Source: Mycobacterium sp. OAS707
Lineage (GTDB): Bacteria > Actinomycetota > Actinomycetes > Mycobacteriales > Mycobacteriaceae
Direction: 5' to 3'
DNA: 64,000 nucleotides
Assembly: GCF_014873705.1 (NCBI RefSeq)
Contig: NZ_JADBDS010000001.1
Coordinates: 372,001-436,000, forward strand
Part shown: positions 1 through 7,782 of the stretch, piece by piece
Position numbering within the stretch: position 1 is the first letter of the stretch
Layout of the letters: each line of letters starts with the position of its first letter
The notes under the pieces: generated by a model
The model's input: only the letters and a program-made list of their open reading frames with translations
The model's database searches: none
What the model was told of the DNA's origin: nothing
Program-made: the position numbers and the translations under genes

Positions 1-3000
1 GCCTCCACGGCGTTGACCGGTGGCGTTTCGTATGCGCGACCACCCGGGTGTGACACGTGATAGGTGCAACCGCCGCGCGACATCCCCGTCACCGTGTCGA
101 GCAGTTCGAAGCGCAGCGGCCCATCGACGGTGATGGTCGGGTGCAGCGCGCTCGGCGGCTGCCACGCGCGGAAGCGCACCCCGCCGACTTGGACATCGGC
201 GCTGTCGGTGGCCAGCAGCGGGATCGGATGGCCGTTGGCGGTGACGACGTAGCGGTGACGGTCAGCGCCGATGAGCCGGACCTGGATGCGTTCCACCGAC
301 GAGTCGACGTAGCGGGCCGTGCCTGCTACCGCGGATTCCTCGCCGAGCACGTTCCACGGTTCGATCGCGCCACGCAGTTCGATCTCCACGCCGTCGAACA
401 CCGCGGTGCCGATCCGCGGGAACCGGAACTCGGTGAACGGGTCCAGCCAGCTGGTGTCGAAGTTGACGTCGTGCGCACGCAGGTCGGCAGCTACATCAGC
501 GATGTCTTGAATCACGAAGTGCGGCAACAGGTATCGACCATGCAAGTTGGCGCCGTGGCGGATCAGCGGGGCCCGCAGCGGCTCGTCCCAGAACCAAGCC
601 ACCAGCGACCTCACCAACAGCGACTGCACCATCGCCATCTGATAGTGCGGCGGCATCTCGAAACCGCGCAGCTCCAACAGCCCGAGGCGGCCGCGTGCGC
701 TGTCGGGGCTGTACAGCTTGTCGATGCAGAACTCGGCGCGGTGCGTGTTGCCGGTGATGTCGGTGAGCAGATGACGCAGCGCGCGGTCGGTGACCCACGG
801 TTTCGTCGCACCGGGTTCGGAGCTCAGTCGCGCGATCTCGGCGAACGCGATCTCGAGTTCGTAGAGCGCCTCGGCGCGGCCCTCGTCGACGCGCGGTGCC
901 TGCGAGGTGGTGCCGATGAACCGGCCGGCGAACAGATACGACAGCGACGGGTGGCGCTGCCAATAGGTCAGCAGCGAAACCAGCAGGTCGGGGCGGCGCA
1001 ACAGCGGCGAATCGGTGGGCGTGACGCCGCCGAGCGTGATGTGGTTGCCTCCGCCGGTCCCGCCGTGCGTGCCGTCGACGTCGAACGACTCAGTCGACAG
1101 CCGGGCCAGGCGGGCCTGCTCGTAGAGCGTCTGCAGTTGCTGTTTCTGCTCGGCGAAGCTGGCCGTCGGAGCGACGTTGACCTCGATCACGCCGGGGTCG
1201 GGAGTGATCGACATCGACGCGATCCGCGGATCGGGCGGTGGTCCGTAGCCCTCGATCACCACGGCCACGTCGACCTTGGCGGCGGCTGCTTCGACTCGGC
1301 TGACCAGATCGACGAAGTGCTCGAGTTCCTCGGTCGGCGGCAGGTAGACGTACAGGTAGCCGCTGCGGATCTCCGCGAGAAGCGCAGTGGTGGGCGCGGA
1401 GTCGGCGTCCTCGACCGCCGCCGTCTCCGCCTCGGAGTCGACAGGCAAAGCGGCGCGCCGACGCAAGGGGTCGGCGTCATACGACGGCCGCGGCGGACGC
1501 CAACTGATCGAGTTCAGCGGCAACCGCAGGCCGGCCGGTGAATCGCCTTCGAGCAGCACGATGCGCCCGCGGCGCAGTTTCCAGTCGGCGCTCGCCCATC
1601 CCGAGTCGTCGTCGCGACGATGCAACGGCAGCACGTACGCGGCGGGTTCGGCGACAGATTCGTCGAGCCGCGATACCAGGGCAGCACGGGCGTCGGCGCT
1701 GTCGGCCTCCAGATCGTCTGTGGCAGCAACGGGTTCACCCTCTGGCCGACGCACCGCACCCGCCAGCCGGGCCAACGCGTCCTCGTACGCCGGTCGCACC
1801 TGGGACCCTGGCAGTCCGAGGCCGTCGGCAATCGCATTCAATAGCTGGTGCCCGATATCCGGTGCGAGCGCGGGCAATTCGACCTCGGGCCGCCACGGGT
1901 CGGCCAGCAGCGCCTCGTCATTCCACAGCGGTTGGCCATCGTGTCGCCAGAACAGCCCAATCTGCCAGCGCGGCAAGGGTTCTCCGGGATACCACTTGCC
2001 CTGGCTGCGTTGCACAAGACCCTGCGGCGCCCACACCCTCTTCAGCAGGGCCGCCAGCGCAGAGGCTCGCTCTCGTTTGTGCGGCCCGTCGGCGTCGGTG
2101 GTCCACTCGGGATCCACCTGATTGTCGATCGAGACGAAGGTCGGCTCACCGCCGATGGTCAGTCGCACGTCACCGTCGGCGAGCCGCTGATCAACACGGG
2201 CACCCAGCGCGCAGATCGCGCCCCATGCGGCTTCGGTGTAGGGCAGCGTGACACGCGGATCCTCGTGCACGCGCGTCACCACGTTCGTGAAATCCAGCGT
2301 GGTCTCGCATGGCTCGGTCGCGCCGGTGATGGGTGCCGCCGACTCCGGATGCGGCGTCGCCGACAACGGAATGTGCCCTTCGCCGGCGAACAGGCCCGAC
2401 GTCGGGTCGAGCCCGATCCACCCGGCGCCGGGGATGTAGACCTCCGCCCAGGCATGCAGATCGGTGAAGTCGGCTGCGGGGCCCGAGGGTCCGTCGAGAG
2501 CCTCGACGTCGGAAGTCAGCTGCACCAGATAGCCCGATACGAACCGGGCGGCCAGGCCGAGCTGCCGCAGGACCGACACAAGTAGCCACGCCGAGTCGCG
2601 GCACGAACCGATTCCGGTGCGCAGCGTGAAATCCGGTGCCTGCACACCGGGTTCCATCCGCACGCTGTAGCCGACGTCGGCGTTCACCGCACGATTGAGC
2701 GCGACCAGGAAATCGATGGTGCGGGTGCCGGGCGCAACCGAGAAGTTCTTCACCCACGCCTGGACGAGCTCACCGGGCCCCGACCCTTCGCCCTCCTCGT
2801 CGACCGGCCGCAGATACGGCTTGAGATCCTCCGCGAGCGCCTTGGGGTATTGGAAGCCGATCTGTTCGGCCCAGTCCTCGATGAAGAAGTCGAACGGGTT
2901 GATCACCTTCATGTCGGCGATCAGGCCGACGGTGATGGTCAGGCTGCGGGTGCGGGTCGGAAAGACCAGGCGGGCCAGGAAGTTACCGAATGCGTCCTGT

Positions 3001-3164
3001 TGCCAGTTGACGAAGTGATCGGCGGGTTCGACGGACAGCGAGTAGGCCTCAATAGGGGTGCGCGAATGCGGCGCGGGCCGCAGCCGAACGACATGGGGAT
3101 ACACCTCCACCAGCCGATCGAATGTGTAGCTGGTGCGGTGCTCCAGCGCCACCTTGATGCCCAT
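1..3164 (-). CDS. Transglutaminase-like / DUF2126 large protein, 3' end outside window
   Basis: Reads leftwards from an ATG at 3164 and stays open to base 1, giving at least 1054 residues. The N-terminus has the beta-rich start of bacterial transglutaminase-like proteins (MGIKVALEHRTSYTFDRL), followed by a transglutaminase core. The last visible residues include HPGGRAYETPPVNAVE, the conserved close of the DUF2126 domain, so probably only some tens of residues are missing. It corresponds by memory to the roughly 1140-residue Rv2566 type. These proteins often lie near ATP-grasp/alpha-E genes and are suspected to act in peptide or amide bond chemistry, but the substrate is unknown. A GTG at 3180 is out of frame, which supports the 3164 start. 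Family call is firm; function is not. Confidence 0.9.
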   Translation of the reverse strand, partial: MGIKVALEHRTSYTFDRLVEVYPHVVRLRPAPHSRTPIEAYSLSVEPADHFVNWQQDAFGNFLARLVFPTRTRSLTITVGLIADMKVINPFDFFIEDWAEQIGFQYPKALAEDLKPYLRPVDEEGEGSGPGELVQAWVKNFSVAPGTRTIDFLVALNRAVNADVGYSVRMEPGVQAPDFTLRTGIGSCRDSAWLLVSVLRQLGLAARFVSGYLVQLTSDVEALDGPSGPAADFTDLHAWAEVYIPGAGWIGLDPTSGLFAGEGHIPLSATPHPESAAPITGATEPCETTLDFTNVVTRVHEDPRVTLPYTEAAWGAICALGARVDQRLADGDVRLTIGGEPTFVSIDNQVDPEWTTDADGPHKRERASALAALLKRVWAPQGLVQRSQGKWYPGEPLPRWQIGLFWRHDGQPLWNDEALLADPWRPEVELPALAPDIGHQLLNAIADGLGLPGSQVRPAYEDALARLAGAVRRPEGEPVAATDDLEADSADARAALVSRLDESVAEPAAYVLPLHRRDDDSGWASADWKLRRGRIVLLEGDSPAGLRLPLNSISWRPPRPSYDADPLRRRAALPVDSEAETAAVEDADSAPTTALLAEIRSGYLYVYLPPTEELEHFVDLVSRVEAAAAKVDVAVVIEGYGPPPDPRIASMSITPDPGVIEVNVAPTASFAEQKQQLQTLYEQARLARLSTESFDVDGTHGGTGGGNHITLGGVTPTDSPLLRRPDLLVSLLTYWQRHPSLSYLFAGRFIGTTSQAPRVDEGRAEALYELEIAFAEIARLSSEPGATKPWVTDRALRHLLTDITGNTHRAEFCIDKLYSPDSARGRLGLLELRGFEMPPHYQMAMVQSLLVRSLVAWFWDEPLRAPLIRHGANLHGRYLLPHFVIQDIADVAADLRAHDVNFDTSWLDPFTEFRFPRIGTAVFDGVEIELRGAIEPWNVLGEESAVAGTARYVDSSVERIQVRLIGADRHRYVVTANGHPIPLLATDSADVQVGGVRFRAWQPPSALHPTITVDGPLRFELLDTVTGMSRGGCTYHVSHPGGRAYETPPVNAVE

Positions 3165-3197
3165 CGACAGATCCCATCACAAGGTTGCGGTGCGCGC

Positions 3198-3599
3198 ATG
3201 GCTCCGGCCTATCGTGATGTCGTGGCCACGTGGGCGGACGTCAGGCGATCAGTCGCTGGGCTTCCTGAGACAGCCGAGGCGTCGCCGCACAACTGGCGGG
3301 TGCGAAAAAAGCTGATCGCGTGGGAGCGGCCGCTGCGCACGTCGGACTTGGCGGCGCTCGGCGCCGACGCCCCCGAAGGCGACATCCTCGGCGCCAGAGT
3401 GGCTGATGAGGGGGTCAAGTTCGCGCTCATCGCCGACGATCCGCGGGTGTATTTCACCACCCCACATTTCGAGGGCTACCCGGCCGTGCTGGTGCGCCTT
3501 GCCGAGATCGGCGTGCCCGAACTCGAGGAGCTGATCACCGAGGCGTGGTTGGCGCAGGCACCGAAGACGTTGGCTAAGGCGTTTCTGCAGAGCCGTTGA
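3198..3599 (+). CDS. MmcQ/YjbR-family protein
   Basis: Encodes about 133 residues from ATG 3198. GTG 3222 in the same frame gives VATWADVRRSVAGLPE, the usual first line of the family, so the true start may be 3222. The body has the typical YjbR fold signature: a WRVRKKLIAWERPL stretch, then a region ending in YFTTPHFEGYPAVLVRL, and a C-terminal helix LEELITEAWLAQAPKTLA. These are small proteins resembling a DNA-binding fold, with no settled biochemical role. It is divergent from the transglutaminase-like gene with only 33-57 bp between them. Its 3' end overlaps the convergent DUF1003 gene by 26 bp. Confidence 0.8.
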   Translation: MAPAYRDVVATWADVRRSVAGLPETAEASPHNWRVRKKLIAWERPLRTSDLAALGADAPEGDILGARVADEGVKFALIADDPRVYFTTPHFEGYPAVLVRLAEIGVPELEELITEAWLAQAPKTLAKAFLQSR

Positions 3600-4051
3600 C
3601 TGCAGTCGAATTATGTTGGCCGTCAGCACATGTGATCGCGTGCACGGCGCGCGTCAGCTCGAGAATCTGGTTGGTCAGCTCGATCAGTTGCTTGTTCTGC
3701 TGATCCTCTTCCTGCACCATCTGCCACTGCTGATCGGCGGCGGCTTGTCGTTTGAAGTCGGCCCGGTTCTGGCTGATCATCACGAACGTCGACAGGAAGA
3801 TCGCCTCTAGCGACACGATCATCGTGAGCAGCCCGAACGGATAGCCCTCGATGCCGAAGATGATCCACACCGCGAACCACAGGATGTGGAAATAGACGAA
3901 CGCCATCGAACCGGCGAATCGCGTGATGACGTCGGCGATCCGATTCTGGATGCTGGCGGCGCGGGCTTCGTAGTGCTTGGCGAGCGCCGGGTTGATGGGC
4001 TTGGGCAGCCTCGGCGGGACGAGACCCGTGGTGGACAGGGGTGTTCGACAT
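3574..4051 (-). CDS. DUF1003 membrane protein, N-terminus probably frameshifted
   Basis: The downstream frame encodes a DUF1003 protein. Residues such as NPALAKHYEA and NRIADVITRFAGSM precede two hydrophobic segments, FVYFHILWFAVWIIFGIEG and FGLLTMIVSLEAIFLSTFVM, then SQNRADFKR and a coiled C-terminal tail. The ATG at 3906 lies inside the conserved domain. Reading upstream in that frame there is no ATG, GTG or TTG, only CTG codons (for example 4038). A good ATG with a GGTGAG just before it sits at 4051 in another frame. Removing one G from the GGG near 4025 would join them into MSNTPVHHGLVPPRLPKPIN. Either one base is extra (error or real mutation) or translation starts at CTG. The function of the family is unknown. 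Confidence 0.7.
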
Positions 4052-4113
4052 GGCTCACCGTAGCTGCGGGCAAACCGCTGCCCCGTTCCCTTCGGCTGTG
4101 AATCAGCTTCCGA

Positions 4114-4593
4114 TCACCTGCCTGCGAGCTGAACCACCAGCTCGTTGGCGGGCACCTGATGGCCCCGCTCGCAACGGATCTCGACAGTCGCCTCGGCGCC
4201 GCAATCCTTATGCGCAAGCTGTAGCGAGGCGTTGTACGGCAGGTGCCGTCGACCCCACTCGAACATCGCCCATACCACCGGCATGAAATCCGTCCCAGCG
4301 GCGGTCAGCACATACTCGTCGCGGCTGCGCTGCCCGGGTTCCTTGTACGGCCTGCGCTCCAGCAGACCTGCGTCCACGAGTTCGGCCAGCCGCGCCGAGG
4401 CCGCAGCCTTGGTGATGCCGACGCGCCGCCAGAAGTCTTCGAACCGAGTGGTGCCGTAGAACGCCTCCCGCATGATCAGCATTGCCGACTTGGTGCCCAG
4501 CAATGCCATCGTCTTCTCGATCGGGCACTCGCCGACAGCCGACCACTTGTCACGGTCGACGAGCGGCCCTTGCAGCACTGTCATGCACGTCAC
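4114..4593 (-). CDS. HxlR-family winged-helix regulator
   Basis: 159 residues. The HxlR/DUF24 pattern is clear: CPIEKTMALLGTKSAMLIMRE, then FWRRVGITKAAASARLAELVDAGLLERRPY with the basic wing, and YVLTAAGTDFMPVV. The C-terminal extension contains a Cys and a CERGH segment, possibly redox-sensing or metal-binding, which is a guess. The start could be 4593 or the second ATG at 4584. It is divergent from the thiolase gene at 4682 across 88 bp holding TATAG repeats, so it most likely controls that gene and itself. Confidence 0.88.
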   Translation of the reverse strand: MTCMTVLQGPLVDRDKWSAVGECPIEKTMALLGTKSAMLIMREAFYGTTRFEDFWRRVGITKAAASARLAELVDAGLLERRPYKEPGQRSRDEYVLTAAGTDFMPVVWAMFEWGRRHLPYNASLQLAHKDCGAEATVEIRCERGHQVPANELVVQLAGR

Positions 4594-4681
4594 CCCTCTC
4601 CTGGGTTGCTCTCACTATACCTAGGTGTTATAGCTGGATATAGAGAGCACTACTCAGCGTCGAGTCTGTCAGGAGGCGGCA
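4594..4681. promoter_or_regulatory. Divergent HxlR/thiolase promoter region with TATAG repeats
   Basis: This short AT-rich gap carries CTATA at 4615-4619, then TATAG at 4629-4633 and again at 4639-4643. The first two form an inverted repeat with 9 bp between. The two TATAG copies are 10 bp apart, one helical turn. An AGGAGG ribosome site at 4671-4676 serves the thiolase start at 4682. Operator role is inferred from position. Confidence 0.45.
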
Positions 4682-5863
4682 ATGGCCGGATACGTGGGCC
4701 GGGATGCAGTCATCGTGGGTGCGGTACGCACCCCGATCGGAAAAGGAAAAGCCGGCGGGGCACTGCACGACGTGCTGCCGGTCGACCTTCTGGCGCACAG
4801 CCTGAAGGAACTGGTCAACAGGACCGGAATCGATCCGACGCAGATCGACGACGTCATCGCGGGCGCGGTCACCCAGGTGGGCGACCAGGCGGTCAACATC
4901 GCCCGCAACGCGGTGCTGGGCGCCGGCTTCCCCGAGAGTGTCCCGGGTACGACGGTCGACCGTCAGTGCGGCAGCAGCCAGCAGGCCATCAGCTTCGCGG
5001 CCCAGGGCGTGATCTCGGGAGCCTACGACGTCGTGATCGCCGCGGGTGTCGAGTCCATGGGCCGGGTGCCGATGGGCTCGAGTGTCCTGCCGGGCAGCGA
5101 TCCGTTCGGTCAAATGGCCCAGCGTTATCCCGAAGGCCTTGTGCCGCAGGGCATCAGCGCGGAGTTGATCGCCGCGAAGTGGGGTTTTTCCCGGCAGCAG
5201 CTCGACGAGTTCTCCGCGAGTAGCCACGAAAAGGCCGCGGCGGCAACCAAAGAGGGCCGATTCGACAACGAACTGGCGCCGATCGCGGGCCTGACGACGG
5301 ACGAGATCATCCGCCCCGGCACCACCGTTGACACGCTGGCAGGTTTGAAGCCGGCGTTCTACAACCCTGCGTACGAGGCACGCTTCCCGCAGATCACATG
5401 GGAGATCACCGCAGGCAACTCATCGCCGTTGTCGGACGGCAGCGCAGCGGTGTTGATCACCACCAGCGAAGCAGCACGGCGCCTCGGCCTGCGTCCGCTG
5501 GCCCGCATCCATACGGCCACGGTCGTCGGGTCGGACCCGCTGTACATGCTGACCGGTGTCATCCCCGCGACCGAAAAGGTCTTGGCGCGAGCAGGTTTGA
5601 CGCTCGCCGACATCGATCTGTTCGAGGTGAACGAGGCGTTCGCACCTGTGGTCCTGGCGTGGGCGCACGATGTGGGCGCTGATTTGGCGAAGACGAACGT
5701 CAACGGTGGCGCGATCGCGATCGGTCACCCGCTGGGCGCCAGCGGTGCGCGCATCATGACGACGATGGTCAACGCGCTCGAACAGCGCGGCGGCCGCTAC
5801 GCGCTGCAGACGATGTGTGAGGCCGGTGGCATGGCCAACGCGACCATCATCGAGCGGCTGTAA
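4682..5863 (+). CDS. Thiolase (acetyl-CoA C-acyltransferase)
   Basis: 393 residues, the normal length for a type I/II thiolase. The nucleophilic Cys is C96 in DRQCGSSQQA. NEAFAP, the GGAIAIGHPLGASGAR histidine loop and the second Cys in MCEAGGMANA are all present, so all catalytic residues are intact. It should cleave 3-ketoacyl-CoA with CoA, or run the reverse condensation, in the cytosol. The ATG at 4682 has a strong AGGAGG five bases upstream. It stands alone after a divergent HxlR regulator and is not beside other beta-oxidation genes, so its chain-length preference cannot be told. A long hairpin follows its stop. Confidence 0.93.
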   Translation: MAGYVGRDAVIVGAVRTPIGKGKAGGALHDVLPVDLLAHSLKELVNRTGIDPTQIDDVIAGAVTQVGDQAVNIARNAVLGAGFPESVPGTTVDRQCGSSQQAISFAAQGVISGAYDVVIAAGVESMGRVPMGSSVLPGSDPFGQMAQRYPEGLVPQGISAELIAAKWGFSRQQLDEFSASSHEKAAAATKEGRFDNELAPIAGLTTDEIIRPGTTVDTLAGLKPAFYNPAYEARFPQITWEITAGNSSPLSDGSAAVLITTSEAARRLGLRPLARIHTATVVGSDPLYMLTGVIPATEKVLARAGLTLADIDLFEVNEAFAPVVLAWAHDVGADLAKTNVNGGAIAIGHPLGASGARIMTTMVNALEQRGGRYALQTMCEAGGMANATIIERL

Positions 5864-5877
5864 GACTTGCCCCTTCC

Positions 5878-5928
5878 GATTGCACTCAGGGTCGTGATCC
5901 GGTGCCTTTCACGACCCTGAGTGCAATC
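5878..5928. terminator. Perfect 20-bp inverted repeat between convergent genes
   Basis: Arms 5878-5897 and 5909-5928 are perfect complements (left arm begins GATTGCACTCAGG) with an 11-nt loop. There is no U-tract on either side. It sits exactly between the thiolase stop and the stop of the minus-strand operon, so it can serve both. This fits the U-less hairpin terminators described for mycobacteria. Confidence 0.75.
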
Positions 5929-5929
5929 C

Positions 5930-6361
5930 CTAGGCCCGCTGCAGTTCGAACAGCGGGATGACGCGGCTCGTCTTCGCTTGGTACTCACCGAAACCCGGCG
6001 CCAACTCGACAACCTTCGGATATGTCGCGTCCCGCTCCTCGGACGGCAACTCGCGCACGGTGACGTCGTAGGCGTCGGTGCCGACCTCGATGTGCGCCCG
6101 CGGGTTGGCCCGAACGTTGTGCACCCAATCGGGGTTGGTGTCGGCGCCCGCCTTCGATCCGACGATGATCATCTTGTCGTCGATCGTCAGGTAGGCCAGC
6201 GGAGCCAGCCGCGGCTGGCCCGACTTGGCGCCGGTGGTCGTGAGCAACAGAAGGGTCGCGCCTTCGAAGGGCCCGCCGACCTTCCCGCCGTTGGCGCGGA
6301 ACTCATCGACGATGTTCTTGTTGAACGCCTTCATCGTTTCTGCGTCGGGTATTTCAGTCAT
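5930..6361 (-). CDS. Ddn-type deazaflavin (F420)-dependent nitroreductase-family protein
   Basis: 143 residues. The family signature [19 protein letters not shown] is followed by NPDWVHNVRANPRAHIEVG, the split beta-barrel that binds F420H2 in mycobacterial Ddn relatives. It probably reduces quinone-like or nitro compounds, but the substrate is unknown. Its ATG overlaps the stop of the LLM gene by the ATGA arrangement at 6361, so the two are translationally coupled. It is about the same length as and clearly paralogous to the first gene of this operon (7258-7686), sharing the FNxxIxDEFRANxGKVG opening. Confidence 0.9.
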   Translation of the reverse strand: MTEIPDAETMKAFNKNIVDEFRANGGKVGGPFEGATLLLLTTTGAKSGQPRLAPLAYLTIDDKMIIVGSKAGADTNPDWVHNVRANPRAHIEVGTDAYDVTVRELPSEERDATYPKVVELAPGFGEYQAKTSRVIPLFELQRA

Positions 6362-7251
6362 CAGATCTCCTTCAATGCAGGCAACAATTGTTCGGCTACG
6401 GATTCGGGCCGCGGGCGCAGCGAGCCGATCCGCAGGATCAGGTGTTGAGCGCCCGCGTCGACATAGCGGGCCAGCCAGTCAAGACATTCCTGGACCGAGC
6501 CGCCGCGGATTGCCTGGACGTGGCGCATCACGTCGAGCGGTTGGCCGTAGTAGGAGCGCAGGTACTCGTCGAGTTCGGCGTCGGCGCCCGCACCACTGAG
6601 GTTGACAGTCGCGTACAACGCCGGAGTGACCTCGCGGACCGCTTGTGCGCGAATCCGATCCCACGCTCGCGCATAGGCATTGGCGTCGGGCAGGTACGGC
6701 AGCCAGCCGTCATAGGTGGCCGACACGCGCTCGATGACTTTCGTCGTGTCCCCGCCCGCCAGCCACACCGGCGGGCCGCCCGCTCGCGCAGGCGGCAGCG
6801 CATCGGCGAATTCGCCTTGGCCACTCCATGTCTCACGCCACAGCGCGACAGTCTTGTCCAGTCGGGTGCCGCGCCCGGCGAACGGCATTCCGACCGCGTC
6901 GAATTCACGGCGGCTCTCCGGCAGCGGCGCGCCCGACCCGAGCCCGAGAATCAGCCTGCCGGCAGACAACTGGTCGACGGTGGCCGCCTGCGCGGCAGCA
7001 AGAAGCGGTTGGCGCAACGGCCCGATGAGCGCCGCGGTCCCGAGCGCGACCCGCTCCGTCACAGCCGCGACCGCGGACAGGATCGACAGTGGTTCGCCAC
7101 GGGTCCGCGCCAAGAGTGAGTCACCGACCCACACCGAGTCGAAGCCGGCCGCTTCCGCGGTCCGGGCGTACTCGACCAGGCCCGGCGCGTCGTGCTGTCC
7201 CGTCATTGCGGTTTCCCGGCTGGGCAGCATGATCCCGACGCGCACCGGCAT
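6361..7251 (-). CDS. LLM-class F420-dependent oxidoreductase
   Basis: 296 residues with a luciferase-like TIM barrel: VGIMLPSRE, then [38 protein letters not shown] and the [15 protein letters not shown] segment that contacts the cofactor phosphate. Such proteins in mycobacteria use F420 to transfer hydride to varied small molecules. It is the middle gene of a three-gene operon, 6 bp after the first Ddn-like gene and overlapping the second by 1 bp (ATGA). Being framed by two Ddn-like proteins strengthens the F420 assignment; the substrate is not evident. Confidence 0.9.
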   Translation of the reverse strand: MPVRVGIMLPSRETAMTGQHDAPGLVEYARTAEAAGFDSVWVGDSLLARTRGEPLSILSAVAAVTERVALGTAALIGPLRQPLLAAAQAATVDQLSAGRLILGLGSGAPLPESRREFDAVGMPFAGRGTRLDKTVALWRETWSGQGEFADALPPARAGGPPVWLAGGDTTKVIERVSATYDGWLPYLPDANAYARAWDRIRAQAVREVTPALYATVNLSGAGADAELDEYLRSYYGQPLDVMRHVQAIRGGSVQECLDWLARYVDAGAQHLILRIGSLRPRPESVAEQLLPALKEI

Positions 7252-7257
7252 CGCGTC

Positions 7258-7686
7258 CTACGCCTTGTCGAATTCGAAGATCGGGATCACGCGGCTGACC
7301 TTCGCCTGGAAATCTGCGAACTGCGGCGCGATCGCGGTGAGCTTGGGAACGATCGCCTCACGTTCGGCGCCCGTCAGTTCGCGTGCGATGACGTCGAAGG
7401 ACTCGCCGCCCAGTTCGACGTGCGCGCGGGGATTGGCACGAAGATTGTGCACCCACGCCGGGTTGACGTCGGCGCCGCCGTAACCCGCGACGACCACCAA
7501 CTTCCCGTCGATGCGCTTGCACGACAACGGCGACAGTCGCGGCTCACCCGACTTGGCGCCGGTGGTTGTCAGCAGCAGCAACTCGTTGCCCTCGAAGGCG
7601 CCGACCTTGCCGTCGTTGGCGCGGAACTCGTCGGCGATCTTCGCGTTGAACGCTTTGGTCGTCTCGATGTCGGGTGGCTGGGTCAT
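7258..7686 (-). CDS. Ddn-type deazaflavin (F420)-dependent nitroreductase-family protein, operon leader
   Basis: 142 residues with the same signatures as its downstream paralogue: [19 protein letters not shown] and [19 protein letters not shown]. It is the first gene of the operon 7686 to 5930 and divergent from the monooxygenase-esterase fusion at 7783. Sharing a 96-bp control region with a ketone-oxidising enzyme suggests a common inducer, which is inference. Two paralogues around one LLM enzyme could mean different substrates or a gene duplication kept for dosage. Confidence 0.9.
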   Translation of the reverse strand: MTQPPDIETTKAFNAKIADEFRANDGKVGAFEGNELLLLTTTGAKSGEPRLSPLSCKRIDGKLVVVAGYGGADVNPAWVHNLRANPRAHVELGGESFDVIARELTGAEREAIVPKLTAIAPQFADFQAKVSRVIPIFEFDKA

Positions 7687-7782
7687 TGCTCCTTCAAGCT
7701 TTACACGCTTGGGGTCTATTCCCGGGGACTCGAGTATTGCAGTACCCGGTACAGCAGGTCAGCGGGGCGTGATGATCGGTTG
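7687..7782. promoter_or_regulatory. Divergent promoter region between F420 operon and monooxygenase-esterase gene
   Basis: Contains a perfect 11-bp palindrome, GTACCCGGTAC, at 7742-7752, preceded by the near-palindrome GTATTGCAGTAC (7734-7745). No regulator gene is adjacent, so any controlling protein would have to be encoded elsewhere. Operator role is inferred. Confidence 0.35.

Noticed and set aside
57..1541. Long plus-strand ORF in the first 1.5 kb
   Set aside because: It lies over the conserved DUF2126 coding region on the minus strand and shows only Arg/Val/Gln-rich text.
7192..7782. In-frame extension upstream of the fusion gene
   Set aside because: The extra about 200 residues are antisense to the Ddn-like gene; the ATG at 7783 starts right before the FAD-binding fold.
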